In this document: one piece after another, positions 8,012-16,376 of the stretch
Position numbering within the stretch: the first letter of the stretch is position 1
How the letters are laid out: each line of letters opens with the position of its first letter
Assembly (NCBI GenBank): GCA_965246915.1
Contig: CBDFGB010000011.1
Span: 216,231-280,230, forward strand
DNA length: 64,000 nucleotides
DNA from: CAVRQM01 sp965246915
Lineage (GTDB): Bacteria > Pseudomonadota > Alphaproteobacteria > Acetobacterales > Acetobacteraceae
Reading direction: 5' to 3'
The notes under the pieces: generated by a model
What the model saw: the letters and a program-made list of their open reading frames with translations, nothing else
What the model was told of the DNA's origin: nothing
The model's database searches: none
Program-made: the position numbers and the translations under genes

Positions 8012-8668
8012 ATGGCGAGCGCGGCACATACTCCGACTTCGGGTCTGCGGGGAGTCCGCCTTGCCGTCGCGGCCCTCTTGCTGTCCAGCACGATGCTCGC
8101 CGGCTGCGAGAACGCGTCGGAGACGGCGCAGGGGGCGGGCATCGGCGCGGCCGTGGGCGGCATCCTGGGCGCGGTGTTGGGCGGCCGGGACGGGGCCTTG
8201 ATCGGGCTGGCGGCCGGCGCGGCGCTCGGGGCCGGGACGGGCGCGCTGATCCAGAACAAGAAGGAGAGTTTCGCCAGCGCCGAGCAGGAGCTGGAGGTGC
8301 GGACCGAGCGGGCGCAGACCGCGGCGGCGACCCAGCAGCAGCGTGCGCAGGCCGCCAATCAGGTCGCGGCCGCCTATACGCGACAGCTCGCGCCCCTGCG
8401 CCAGGAGGTCTCGTCGGGCCAGCAGTTCAGCCAGGCGCAGCAGATCTCGCTCCAGCAGGCAAAAAAAGAGCGCGACGGCATGAAGAAGCAGCTCAAGGAA
8501 GGGCGGGACGCAGTGAACGCGCTGCAATCGCAGATTGCCGATCTGCAGAAGAAAGGCCAGAACACCGCTCAGCTCGATCGCGAGCGGCAGAATATCGAGA
8601 GCAGCAACCGCAACCTCGAAGGCTCGCTCGACACGATGCAGAACGCGCTGAGCGGCGTCGAAGTGTGA
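8012..8668 (+). CDS. Glycine-zipper coiled-coil lipoprotein (possible TagQ counterpart)
   Basis: 218 residues from ATG 8012. The signal peptide ends in a lipobox, STMLAGCE, so Cys around residue 31 is the likely lipidation site. A glycine zipper follows (GAGIGAAVGGILGAVLGG, then GLAAGAALGAGTGALI), then a long coiled coil rich in Gln, Ala and Glu. The glycine-zipper fold is typical of outer-membrane-associated lipoproteins. A lipoprotein in this position matches the TagQ slot of TagQRST modules, but I cannot confirm homology. It overlaps the next lipoprotein gene by four bases (GTGA). Confidence 0.8.
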   Translation: MASAAHTPTSGLRGVRLAVAALLLSSTMLAGCENASETAQGAGIGAAVGGILGAVLGGRDGALIGLAAGAALGAGTGALIQNKKESFASAEQELEVRTERAQTAAATQQQRAQAANQVAAAYTRQLAPLRQEVSSGQQFSQAQQISLQQAKKERDGMKKQLKEGRDAVNALQSQIADLQKKGQNTAQLDRERQNIESSNRNLEGSLDTMQNALSGVEV

Positions 8669-9177
8669 GGCGCGCTGCTTTTCTGGCGTTGCTCGCCGGT
8701 GTGGCCGGCTGCGCCACCGGCCCGTGCGACCCCACGAAAGACAAAAACATCTTTCAGGTCGCCGGCTGCGAGGTCAACGGCGGCTATCAGGGGCGGCTCG
8801 ATGCCAAGCAGCAGGACCTGGCCGACGCCGAGGCGGCGCAGTCCCGCGCCGAGGCCGCCCTCGCGAAAGCGCAGGGCAATCAGGATCGGGCGGTGACCGA
8901 GAAGGCGCGGCTGCAGGCCTCGCTCGCCGACCAGCGGGTGCGCTCCGCGCGGCTGCGCAACGACATCGCGGCGACCCAGAGCAACACGCGCCTCGATCAA
9001 CAAAAACTCGCGCAGCTTGAGCAGAAGATGACGGAGCTGAACGCCGAGGAGGCACGGTTGCGCGAGGCAGCGGCGGGCGGGGCCGACGTCACCGCGCAAG
9101 TGCAGGCCCTCAAGCAGCGGCAGCGTGCGGTGGAGCAGCAATGGGACACGCTGCGGCGGAGCGCGCCGACGGAGTAG
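8665..9177 (+). CDS. Coiled-coil lipoprotein
   Basis: 170 residues starting at a GTG that overlaps the preceding TGA. The short signal peptide (RRAAFLALLAGVAGC) has a good lipobox, with Cys around residue 16 as the acceptor. After a Cys-containing segment with CDPTKDKNIFQ and VNGGY, the remainder is an almost unbroken coiled coil (AKQQDLADAEAAQSRAEAAL and onward). Translational coupling to the glycine-zipper lipoprotein suggests the two act together, perhaps as an envelope-spanning pair. No known family is recognised. Confidence 0.72.
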   Translation: MRRAAFLALLAGVAGCATGPCDPTKDKNIFQVAGCEVNGGYQGRLDAKQQDLADAEAAQSRAEAALAKAQGNQDRAVTEKARLQASLADQRVRSARLRNDIAATQSNTRLDQQKLAQLEQKMTELNAEEARLREAAAGGADVTAQVQALKQRQRAVEQQWDTLRRSAPTE

Positions 9178-9199
9178 CGCGGGCCGTCGGCGAACCGTG

Positions 9200-9787
9200 T
9201 CAGGACGCCGGGTCGAGCGCCACGGCCAACGCGGCGCTGATGACGGCGGTGATCGTGTCGCCGACCCTGATCATGTCGAAGTTGCGGCGGCCCGCCTCGC
9301 TGCTCACCTGTGCCGTCGTCACCGCGCCGCCGCTGGGATCGACCAGTTGCAGGGTGTGGTTGGCTGGATCGATGCCGACGACCAGACCGGTGACGATCAG
9401 CCTCGCGCTGACCGCGCCGGCCGGATCCGCCCCCTTGGGCGCCGCGACGGCGTCGGCGGTCAGGCTCGCCTCGGGAATCTTTCCGTTCGGCGGCGACAGC
9501 ACATAGACGACCGACTCCTGATACTTCGCAACGACCGTGTCGCCCGCGTTGATGCGGTCGAAATTGATCACTTGCGGCCCAGCGATCACCGTGAAGATGT
9601 TGCCGGCCGGCCCGGCCAGGGTGACCGCGCGGGTGGCGGGGTTCACCGCTTTGACCGTGGCGCGCGCGGTCACCGTGCGGCTTGTCCCGATCCCGGCCAT
9701 GCCGCCGGCCTGATCCTGCGCCCGGGCGGCCACGGCAACGCCGAGCGCCAAAGCGACGGCCGCGACACGAAAAAGATGGGTCCTCAT
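9200..9787 (-). CDS. Small secreted beta-rich repeat protein
   Basis: 195 residues with a clear Sec signal peptide (MRTHLFRVAAVALALGVAVAARAQ). Two related beta-rich units follow: TVKAVNPATRAVTLAGPAGN with VINFDRINAGDTVVA, and GIDPANHTLQLVDPSGG with NFDMIRVGDTITA. The internal duplication suggests two small barrel domains in tandem. Proteins of this layout are common unannotated periplasmic proteins in alphaproteobacteria. It is downstream of glk on the same strand with a 26-base gap, and tail-to-tail with the coiled-coil lipoprotein gene. Function unknown. Confidence 0.7.
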   Translation of the reverse strand: MRTHLFRVAAVALALGVAVAARAQDQAGGMAGIGTSRTVTARATVKAVNPATRAVTLAGPAGNIFTVIAGPQVINFDRINAGDTVVAKYQESVVYVLSPPNGKIPEASLTADAVAAPKGADPAGAVSARLIVTGLVVGIDPANHTLQLVDPSGGAVTTAQVSSEAGRRNFDMIRVGDTITAVISAALAVALDPAS

Positions 9788-9813
9788 GATCGTCTCCTGA
9801 GATCAGGTTTGCG

Positions 9814-10815
9814 TCATCCGGTCTTCATGCGGTCGAGGCCATAAAGCGCGGCCCCGAGCAGGGCAGCCCCGGAAGTCACCACGTGAATCGGAACGTTCGA
9901 CAACAGCTCCGCGAAGCGGCCTTTCGCGCGGAAGGCCGCGAGGAAACCGCCGCGCTCCAGCACGGGCATGATCCGGCCCGGAATTCCGCCCGCCAGGAAG
10001 ATCCCACCGGTGCCCATGACCCGCAGCGCCATGTTGCCGGCCTCCGCGCCAAGGATTTCCGCGAACAGGTCCAGGGACGCGGCGGCCAGGGTGTTTGCCT
10101 CGGCGTCCTCCAGCCCGGCCTTCGAGATCAGCGGCGTGCGGTCGTGGGCCGCGGCCAGCGCGGCGGCGAACGCCGCCGTCTCCTCGGCGTGGCCGCTGTC
10201 GCGCAGAAAGTCGTAGATATTGGCGATACCCTGGCCGGAGCACACCCGCTCCCAGGAGACATGTCCGAACTTCTGGGCCAGATAACGCCACAACTCGCCC
10301 TGCCGCGCGCCGTTCGGTGCGAAGTCGGCGTGGCCACCCTCTGAAGAGCAGGCCACGTAGCCCGCATCGGTCCAGACCAGGAACGCCTCGCCGAGGCCGG
10401 TGCCGGGCGCCACCACGCCGATGGCCGCGTGCTCCTGGGGCGTGCCGGCATTAAGCGTATGCCGCTCGTCGGCATTCAGTCGCGGCACCGCGTAAGCCAG
10501 AGCCTGGAGGTCGTTTAGCAGGATCACCCGTTGCAGCCCGAGATCGGCGGCGAGCCGGCCTTCTTCGAGCCGCCACGGCAGGTTGGTCAACTTTGCCTGG
10601 CCACCGATCACCGGACCCGCGACGTCGAAACAGCCATGGGTGACCGGGCTCGGGAGCGATCCTATTCCGTCGAGGAACTCGCGTACCATGGGCGCGAGAT
10701 CGGCGTAGGCGGCGCTGTGAAATTCCTTTTCGTGCAGCGCCGTGCGGGGGCCTCCCTCGGGAGAATACAAGGCAAGAAGGGTTTTCGTGCCCCCGATGTC
10801 GCCGCCGATCAGCAT
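9814..10815 (-). CDS. glk: Glucokinase
   Basis: 333 residues, close to the 321 of E. coli Glk. ATG 10815 has an AGG-containing ribosome-binding sequence, and the much longer open frame upstream is not needed. The phosphate-binding loop GDIGGTKT is at residues 5-12, the sugar-contacting CFDVAGPV and LTNLPW segments follow, then the catalytic LLNDL, the adenosine motif PGTGLGEAF and EGGHADFAP. It phosphorylates cytoplasmic glucose to glucose-6-phosphate and belongs to the bacterial glucokinase (Glk) family rather than ROK. Alone in this window, it is not linked to other glycolytic genes. Confidence 0.93.
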   Translation of the reverse strand: MLIGGDIGGTKTLLALYSPEGGPRTALHEKEFHSAAYADLAPMVREFLDGIGSLPSPVTHGCFDVAGPVIGGQAKLTNLPWRLEEGRLAADLGLQRVILLNDLQALAYAVPRLNADERHTLNAGTPQEHAAIGVVAPGTGLGEAFLVWTDAGYVACSSEGGHADFAPNGARQGELWRYLAQKFGHVSWERVCSGQGIANIYDFLRDSGHAEETAAFAAALAAAHDRTPLISKAGLEDAEANTLAAASLDLFAEILGAEAGNMALRVMGTGGIFLAGGIPGRIMPVLERGGFLAAFRAKGRFAELLSNVPIHVVTSGAALLGAALYGLDRMKTG

Positions 10816-10880
10816 TCCGCCATCCTCGTTGCGTCGAGCATGATCCTGCACCGAACCCGGGAATTGGGCTACCCGACGCG

Positions 10881-12176
10881 TCAGAAGACCAATGTTACCC
10901 CCTGCGCTGCGGCCTGTTTGCGGTCGTAGGTCACGCGGTGGACGATGTTCCCCTGCCCATCGGCCAATACGATGTCGTCGCCGGCGTTGCCGAACGCCAC
11001 CGGGGCGCGGACCGGAACCCGCAACGTATCGCCGGCCGCCACGGTACCGCCGAGCGGCAGTCCGGGCTGTCCCGCACGGTCGATCTGCCGGTCCCGCAAA
11101 TGCCAGCCTGTCAGGTCGACGGAAGCGGGCGAGGTGTTGAGCAACGTCACCGTCTCGTGTCCCGCATCCTGTCCGGTCGGGTTGACCAGAGCGGCGATGA
11201 TGCGCATCGCCGTGACGTCCGCGGGCACCGGCGTTGGCACCGGAACGGGCGTCGGATCGGGACCTGGACCGGGCGAGGGATCGGGGCTTGGCACAGGCCC
11301 CGGCACGAACGTGTCGGGCAGGACCACGACGTCCTCGGGACGGAATTTCAGCCGCATCGAGTTGCCGGTCACCGCGACCAGGTCGTGCATGTTGCCGAAC
11401 TCGCCGTTCGGAAGCTGGAGGAAGTCGTCGCGGTTCTTCTGGTCCTGCCGCAGCCAGGCGTCGAAGCCTCCCAAGCCGGCGTTGCCAGCCTTGAAATACG
11501 TCGCGAGCCGGCGGAACAGCTTGGGCCACATGACCAGCGCCTCGGCCGCCGCGAGGTTCGGCAGGTCGGCGGCACGCTCGACGCTCGGCGCATCCTCTGG
11601 CCAGACCCCGACCGCGCGTTCCCGCACCACCCGCGTCTGCGCCGCGAGGTGATCCTTCAGATCGACCGGCAGCGTCGTGTAGAACGCCGGGTAGACGACA
11701 CCCTCGGCCAGCAGGTGAACGTTCACGCTCTCGGCAAGCTTCGGCACGTCGAGGAAGAAATCCGATCCGTCGGCGTCCGCCACCTCGCCGCCGAACACGA
11801 ACGCGATCATCCGCCCGTACGAATCAAGCGAGTTGGCGGCGACGTAGCCGCGAATGCTGGGTGGCGTGGCCGCATCGACCTTGGTGCCGCTGGTGTCGAC
11901 CGAGGCGAATCCGAGTATCGCCAACATCCGCGCGGTGGCGAGATCGCCGAGCCGGACCTGCTGGCGCGTGCCGGAAAAATGCGTCTCGAGCGCGTCGATC
12001 GCCTCGAAGCGGACGCTGATCTGCGTGCCCCCTTGCGAGAATTTCGGCTTCTGGCCAGGCGGCCCGAGGGTCTCGACGATTGCTGGAGTGTCCGGCGCGA
12101 AGCGTATCGTATCGCCGTCCGGCTCCGTCCCGACGATCGGGAAACTGCCCTTGATGAGCGTGTAGCGGCTGGCCAT
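10881..12176 (-). CDS. Nuclease-like protein fused to a lamin-tail domain
   Basis: 431 residues from ATG 12176, which has GGTGAC just upstream; a TTG at 12188 would add four residues. The N-terminal half looks like a staphylococcal-nuclease (thermonuclease) fold: DGDTIRF, VRFEAIDALETHF, QVRLGDLATARML and a middle strand with DSYGRMIAFVF. A Pro/Gly/Asp-rich linker (about residues 285-315) leads to a C-terminal lamin-tail domain with VTLLNTSPASVDLTGWHLRD and GDDIVLADGQGNIVHRVTYD. No signal peptide is evident, unusual because bacterial lamin-tail domains often occur on secreted nucleases. The nuclease assignment depends on weak motifs; the lamin-tail call is firmer. Confidence 0.65.
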   Translation of the reverse strand: MASRYTLIKGSFPIVGTEPDGDTIRFAPDTPAIVETLGPPGQKPKFSQGGTQISVRFEAIDALETHFSGTRQQVRLGDLATARMLAILGFASVDTSGTKVDAATPPSIRGYVAANSLDSYGRMIAFVFGGEVADADGSDFFLDVPKLAESVNVHLLAEGVVYPAFYTTLPVDLKDHLAAQTRVVRERAVGVWPEDAPSVERAADLPNLAAAEALVMWPKLFRRLATYFKAGNAGLGGFDAWLRQDQKNRDDFLQLPNGEFGNMHDLVAVTGNSMRLKFRPEDVVVLPDTFVPGPVPSPDPSPGPGPDPTPVPVPTPVPADVTAMRIIAALVNPTGQDAGHETVTLLNTSPASVDLTGWHLRDRQIDRAGQPGLPLGGTVAAGDTLRVPVRAPVAFGNAGDDIVLADGQGNIVHRVTYDRKQAAAQGVTLVF

Positions 12177-12263
12177 TGCGGTCACCAATCATCTGTCCGT
12201 CGCGCCGAGCATACGCCGCTCCGAGCGCGTGGGCGTGACATGGTTCACACGTTCATTGCATTG

Positions 12264-13154
12264 TCATGATCGTGGGTGAGTGGCGCGCCAGACCTCCATC
12301 AGCCGGTCCGTGTCGACCGACGTGTAGCGTTGCGTGGTCGACAGGCTGGCATGGCCGAGCAGCTCCTGGATTGATCGCAGGTCGGCGCCGCCGGCGAGCA
12401 GATGGGTCGCAAAACTGTGCCGCAGCGCATGGGGCGTCGCGTGTTCCGGCAGTCCCGCGAGCCGGCGCCAGGTGCGCAAATCGCGTTGCGCCACGGCGGG
12501 GTCGAGCCGCCCGCCCCGAACGCCGGTGAACAGCGGAGCCGCCGGGTCGGATGGGGTCGGATGATGGCGCAGCCAGCCTGCGACGGCTTCGCGCACGACG
12601 GGCAACACCGGGGCGAGCCGCTCCTTGCCACCCTTGCCTCGCACGAGCAGCGGGCTTGCCGACCAATCACCGATGCTGAGCGCGAGCGCTTCGGAGATGC
12701 GCAGACCGCACCCGTACAGCAGCGTGAAAAGCGCCGCGTCGCGCGCCCGCACCTCGGCGTGGTCCGAGACCTCGCCCGCATTTTGGGTGGCGCGCGCGTC
12801 GGCCACCGACAGCGCGCGTGGCAAGGGACGCTTCGGCCGCGGCGTGGCCAGCAGCCGGATGTGCGGGTTGGCGATCCCGTGCCGCCGCGCGAGAAACCGG
12901 AACAGGCCGCGCACCGCCGACAGCCGTCGCGCACGGCTCGCCGCTCCGATGCCATCGGCCGCCGCGTGCGCCAGCCACGCGCGAAAATCGGCGGCTCGCA
13001 ACGTCGCGAGCGCTGGCTCGCCACCGCAGTGTTCGTGCATGAACGACAAGAAGCCGCCGAGATCGCCGCGATAGGCGGCCACGGTCAGCACCGCGGCGCG
13101 CCGCTCGTCGGCCAGGAAGTCGAGATACTGGCCGACCGCCTCGGCCGCTCGCAT
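12264..13154 (-). CDS. xerC: Tyrosine recombinase XerC
   Basis: 296 residues, the usual length. The SAM-like N-terminal domain covers about 5-100 and the catalytic domain about 115-290. Catalytic residues are present: R152 (GLRISE), K174 (GKGGKER), H242 and R245 (HALRHSF), H268 (LGHASL) and the nucleophile Y277. XerC with XerD resolves chromosome dimers at dif. Start and DUF484 stop overlap by one base (TGATG), and DUF484-XerC adjacency is a conserved proteobacterial pair, so this is the housekeeping recombinase and not an integrase. Confidence 0.93.
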   Translation of the reverse strand: MRAAEAVGQYLDFLADERRAAVLTVAAYRGDLGGFLSFMHEHCGGEPALATLRAADFRAWLAHAAADGIGAASRARRLSAVRGLFRFLARRHGIANPHIRLLATPRPKRPLPRALSVADARATQNAGEVSDHAEVRARDAALFTLLYGCGLRISEALALSIGDWSASPLLVRGKGGKERLAPVLPVVREAVAGWLRHHPTPSDPAAPLFTGVRGGRLDPAVAQRDLRTWRRLAGLPEHATPHALRHSFATHLLAGGADLRSIQELLGHASLSTTQRYTSVDTDRLMEVWRATHPRS

Positions 13155-13783
13155 CAGCGGTCCAATGCCGCGGCCAGAGCGCGACCGAGGAACGCCAGCG
13201 AACCCGTGCCCTGCGACGGATCGAGGGCCAGCCGGTCGCGCGCCGCGAGCGCCAGGATCGCCAGAGCTCCGCGACAGGGAATGCGCACCACGGCGTCGTA
13301 GCGTGCGAGGCCCGCCGCCTCGCCATGCAGCAACGCCGCGTCATCGCCGGAGTCGCGAAAGACGACCGACCGGCTGCCGAGCAGTCCGGCGATCAGCCCC
13401 ACGGGCAACTGCCCGTTCGTTTCGCGTCGGATGATGGCGGCGTCGACGGCCAAAAGGCCGGGCAACTCGGCGGTCACGAACTCGACCGGATCGGTCGCGG
13501 CGATCATCGCGACCACTGCCTCGTGCACCCGGGCGGCCAGCCCGGCCGCCGCGCGTCCGGCGGCCAGCACCCCGTCGGCGCGTTCCGCGAGCGCGGCGGC
13601 ATGGGCCCGCTCGGCTCGCAGCATCGCCGCCATATGGTCGGCCAGCGCCTCGCCATGCACGCGCACGGGCGGCGCCAGCCGTCGATAGATGTCAGTGCGG
13701 TCGGCGAGGAAGCGCGGATTGGCGCGCAGAAACGCCGCCACCGCCTCGGGTGAGATCGCGCCCGCGCGGGCGGGATCGGTCAC
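13154..13783 (-). CDS. DUF484 family protein
   Basis: 209 residues from GTG 13783. Starts further upstream reach to within a few bases of the divergent priA start and would leave no promoter space, so I prefer the GTG. The features are typical for DUF484: an N-terminal VAAFLRANPRFLADRTDIYRRL segment, a short coiled coil, and a GAF-like C-terminal part. The family is regularly found upstream of xerC, as here, with overlapping start and stop; its molecular role is unknown. Confidence 0.85.
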   Translation of the reverse strand: MTDPARAGAISPEAVAAFLRANPRFLADRTDIYRRLAPPVRVHGEALADHMAAMLRAERAHAAALAERADGVLAAGRAAAGLAARVHEAVVAMIAATDPVEFVTAELPGLLAVDAAIIRRETNGQLPVGLIAGLLGSRSVVFRDSGDDAALLHGEAAGLARYDAVVRIPCRGALAILALAARDRLALDPSQGTGSLAFLGRALAAALDR

Positions 13784-13863
13784 GTCCGACTCAGCGCCGT
13801 GGCGCTCTGCACAATCATGGCATCCCCTGGCTCCGGCCGTCGGCTTGCGGCATTGCATATAGG

Positions 13864-16029
13864 ATGCAGGGTTCCGACAGAAGGCGCGTGCCCGTCCTGC
13901 TGCCCTACCCGTTCAAGGGCCCGTTCGATTACCGCGTGCCGCACGGTCTGGATCCGCATCCCGGCGACCTCGTGCTGGTGCCGCTGAACCGGCGGGAGGA
14001 GGTGGGGGTCGTCTGGGACGGCGCGGCGGATGGCGCGGTCGGCGACAACCGGCTGCGACCGATCTCGGCGATGATCGATGGCCCCCCGATGCGCGAGGAT
14101 TTGCGCAATCTGATCGACTGGATCGCCGCCTACACGCTGGCCGCGCCCGGCGAGGTCCTGGCGCTGACCTTACGGACCAATGCGCTGAGGGCGGAGCCGG
14201 TCTCGCTGGCGTGGCAGTCGGCCGACCTCGTCCCGGAACGGCTGACCGACGCGCGCCGTCGCGTGCTGGCCGCGGTCGCCGAGGGGGCTCTCGGCACGTC
14301 GGCGCTGGCGCGGGCGGCCGGCGTGTCGGCGGGCGTCGTGCGCGGCATGGCCGCTTCGGGGTTGCTGGTCCCGGTGGTCAGCGACCGCCCTGCCTTTGCG
14401 CGGCCTGATCCCGGCCATCCCGGTCCGGTCCTGTCGCCCGACCAGGCCAGTGTCGCCGCCACCTTGCGCGATAAAATATCGGGCGGGTTTTCCGTGACCC
14501 TGCTGGATGGCGTCACCGGCTCCGGCAAGACCGAAGTCTACTTCGAGGCGGTGGCCGAGTGCGTGGCGCGCGGGCGACAAGCCCTCGTGCTGCTGCCGGA
14601 GATCGCGCTGTCGGCGCAATGGCTGACCCGCTTCGAGCAGCGGTTCGGCTGTCCGCCGGCGATCTGGCACTCCGACCTGGCGTCACGCACGCGGCGGATC
14701 ACCTGGCGGGCGGTCGCCGACGGCACGGTAAGCGTGGTGGTGGGCGCGCGGTCCGCCCTGTTCCTGCCGTTCCCGGACCTTGGACTGGTGGTGATCGACG
14801 AGGAGCACGAGAGCGCTTTCAAGCAGGAGGACGGGGTCGCCTACCATGCGCGCGACATGGCCATCGTCCGCGCCAGGCTGTGCGCCGCGCCGGCCATTCT
14901 GGCGTCGGCCACCCCCAGCCTGGAGACGCTTGCCAATGTCGAGGCCGGGCGGTACGGCCGGCTGACCTTGCCGGCGCGCCATGGCGGCGCGTCGATGCCG
15001 GCGGTCTCGTTGCTCGATATGCGCGAAGCGCCGCCGGAGCGGGGACACTTCCTCTCGCCGGCGCTGATCGCGGCGGCGCGCGCGGCGCTGGGGCGGGGCG
15101 AGCAGGCGATGCTGTTCCTGAATCGCCGCGGCTACGCGCCGCTGACCCTGTGCCGCCGCTGCGGCCACCGGTTCGGCTGTCGCAACTGCACCGCCTGGCT
15201 GGTCGAGCATCGCGCGCGTCGCGAACTGCGCTGCCACCATTGCGGCCACGCCGAGCCGATCCCCGCGACCTGCCCCGCCTGTGCCGCCGAGGCCAGTCTC
15301 GCCCCGGTCGGGCCGGGCGTCGAGCGCATCACGGAGGAAGCGCGCGCCGCGTTCCCCGAGGCGCGGCTGCTGGTCATGGCGAGCGACACGCTGCCGGGTC
15401 CGCACGCGGCGGCCGAGGCGGCGCGGCAAGTAGCGGCGCGCGAGGTCGACGTGATCGTCGGCACGCAGATCGTCGCGAAGGGTTGGCACTTCCCCCATCT
15501 GACCCTGGTCGGGGTTGTCGACGCCGATCTCGGCCTTGGCGGCGGCGACTTGCGGGCGGCCGAACGGACGGTGCAGCTGCTGCATCAGGTCGCCGGCCGC
15601 GCGGGCAGGGCGGAAGCGCCGGGCGAGGTGATCCTGCAGACCTACGAGCCCGCGCATCCGGTGATGCAGGCCCTCGCCTCGGGCGATTATGCCGGGTTCA
15701 TGGCGCGCGAGACCGCCGAGCGCCGCCCGGGCCACTGGCCGCCGTTCGGCCGGCTCGCCGCCCTGATCGTCAGCGCCGACACCGCCGAAGCCGCCGACAG
15801 CCTCGCTCGCGAACTGGGCCGCGCCGCGCCATCGCTGCCGGGGGTGATCGTGCTGGGTCCAGCGCCCGCGCCGTTGGCATTGCTGCGCGGGCGGCACCGT
15901 AGGCGGCTGCTACTGAAGGCGCGGCGGGACGTGGCGGTGCAGCCCATTTTGCGGGAGTGGGTGGCGAAAGTGACGCCGAAGGGCGGGCAGCGGGTGGATG
16001 TGGATGTGGATCCGATGAGTTTTCTGTAG
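13864..16029 (+). CDS. priA: Primosomal protein N' (replication restart helicase PriA)
   Basis: 721 residues from ATG 13864; a GTG at 13888 is also possible. The N-terminal 3'-DNA-binding domain begins VPVLLPYPFKGPFDYRVPHG. The superfamily-2 helicase core shows Walker A DGVTGSGKTEVYF, the DEEH box VIDEEHESAFKQ, ATPSLETLANV and GTQIVAKGWHFP. The inserted zinc-binding region carries CRRCGHRFGCRNC, CHHCGH and CPAC. PriA rebuilds replication forks. It is transcribed away from DUF484-xerC; in many alphaproteobacteria the F1 ATP synthase operon follows nearby, and here a toxin-antitoxin pair and a lipoprotein gene stand between. Confidence 0.95.
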   Translation: MQGSDRRRVPVLLPYPFKGPFDYRVPHGLDPHPGDLVLVPLNRREEVGVVWDGAADGAVGDNRLRPISAMIDGPPMREDLRNLIDWIAAYTLAAPGEVLALTLRTNALRAEPVSLAWQSADLVPERLTDARRRVLAAVAEGALGTSALARAAGVSAGVVRGMAASGLLVPVVSDRPAFARPDPGHPGPVLSPDQASVAATLRDKISGGFSVTLLDGVTGSGKTEVYFEAVAECVARGRQALVLLPEIALSAQWLTRFEQRFGCPPAIWHSDLASRTRRITWRAVADGTVSVVVGARSALFLPFPDLGLVVIDEEHESAFKQEDGVAYHARDMAIVRARLCAAPAILASATPSLETLANVEAGRYGRLTLPARHGGASMPAVSLLDMREAPPERGHFLSPALIAAARAALGRGEQAMLFLNRRGYAPLTLCRRCGHRFGCRNCTAWLVEHRARRELRCHHCGHAEPIPATCPACAAEASLAPVGPGVERITEEARAAFPEARLLVMASDTLPGPHAAAEAARQVAAREVDVIVGTQIVAKGWHFPHLTLVGVVDADLGLGGGDLRAAERTVQLLHQVAGRAGRAEAPGEVILQTYEPAHPVMQALASGDYAGFMARETAERRPGHWPPFGRLAALIVSADTAEAADSLARELGRAAPSLPGVIVLGPAPAPLALLRGRHRRRLLLKARRDVAVQPILREWVAKVTPKGGQRVDVDVDPMSFL

Positions 16030-16035
16030 TAGCAT

Positions 16036-16052
16036 CTGACTAGACTGGTCAG
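16036..16052. promoter_or_regulatory. Palindromic candidate operator of the Phd-VapC module
   Basis: CTGACTAGACTGGTCAG is a 17-bp palindrome with 7 of 8 arm positions matching around a central A. It abuts the AGGAG ribosome-binding sequence of the antitoxin gene. Antitoxins of the Phd/YefM class repress their own operon by binding such palindromes; the assignment here is by position and symmetry. Confidence 0.5.
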
Positions 16053-16061
16053 GAGAAAGTG

Positions 16062-16376
16062 ATGAACCACACCGTGGCTCAACCGGTCGGCGCGCTGCCG
16101 TCATGGTCGCTTCAGGATGCCAAGGCTCGATTCAGCGAACTCGTGCGGGTGGCGGGCGAGCACGGACCGCAGCTCGTGACCCTTCGGGGCGAACCGACCG
16201 CGGTGATCCTGTCCATTGACGAATACGATCGCCTTGTGTGTCCCGAGCGTGGGACGTCCCTGTGGGATGCGATCCAGGGGTGGAAGGCCATCGACGACGA
16301 TCAGGCCGCCGCGCAGGACGCGCTGTTCGAGAGCATCCGCTCGCCTGTCCGTCCAATTGCCGAGTTCGAGGATTGA
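16062..16376 (+). CDS. Phd/YefM-family antitoxin
   Basis: 104 residues from ATG 16062, preceded by AGGAG; the GTG immediately upstream is less likely. The N-terminal PSWSLQDAKARFSELVRVA and LVTLRGEPTAVILSIDEYDRL is the canonical Phd/YefM DNA-binding fold, and the acidic C-terminal tail (DDDQAAAQDALFESI, EFED) is the usual toxin-neutralising region. The stop overlaps the toxin start by four bases. Confidence 0.9.
   Translation: MNHTVAQPVGALPSWSLQDAKARFSELVRVAGEHGPQLVTLRGEPTAVILSIDEYDRLVCPERGTSLWDAIQGWKAIDDDQAAAQDALFESIRSPVRPIAEFED

Noticed and set aside
9814..11529. 571-residue minus-strand frame containing glk
   Set aside because: The N-terminal extension is antisense-like low-complexity sequence overlapping the lamin-tail gene in another frame; glucokinase starts at 10815.
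12264..13154. Phage integrase and possible attachment site
   Set aside because: The recombinase has XerC length and sits in the conserved DUF484-xerC pair; no tRNA, direct repeats or phage genes are nearby.
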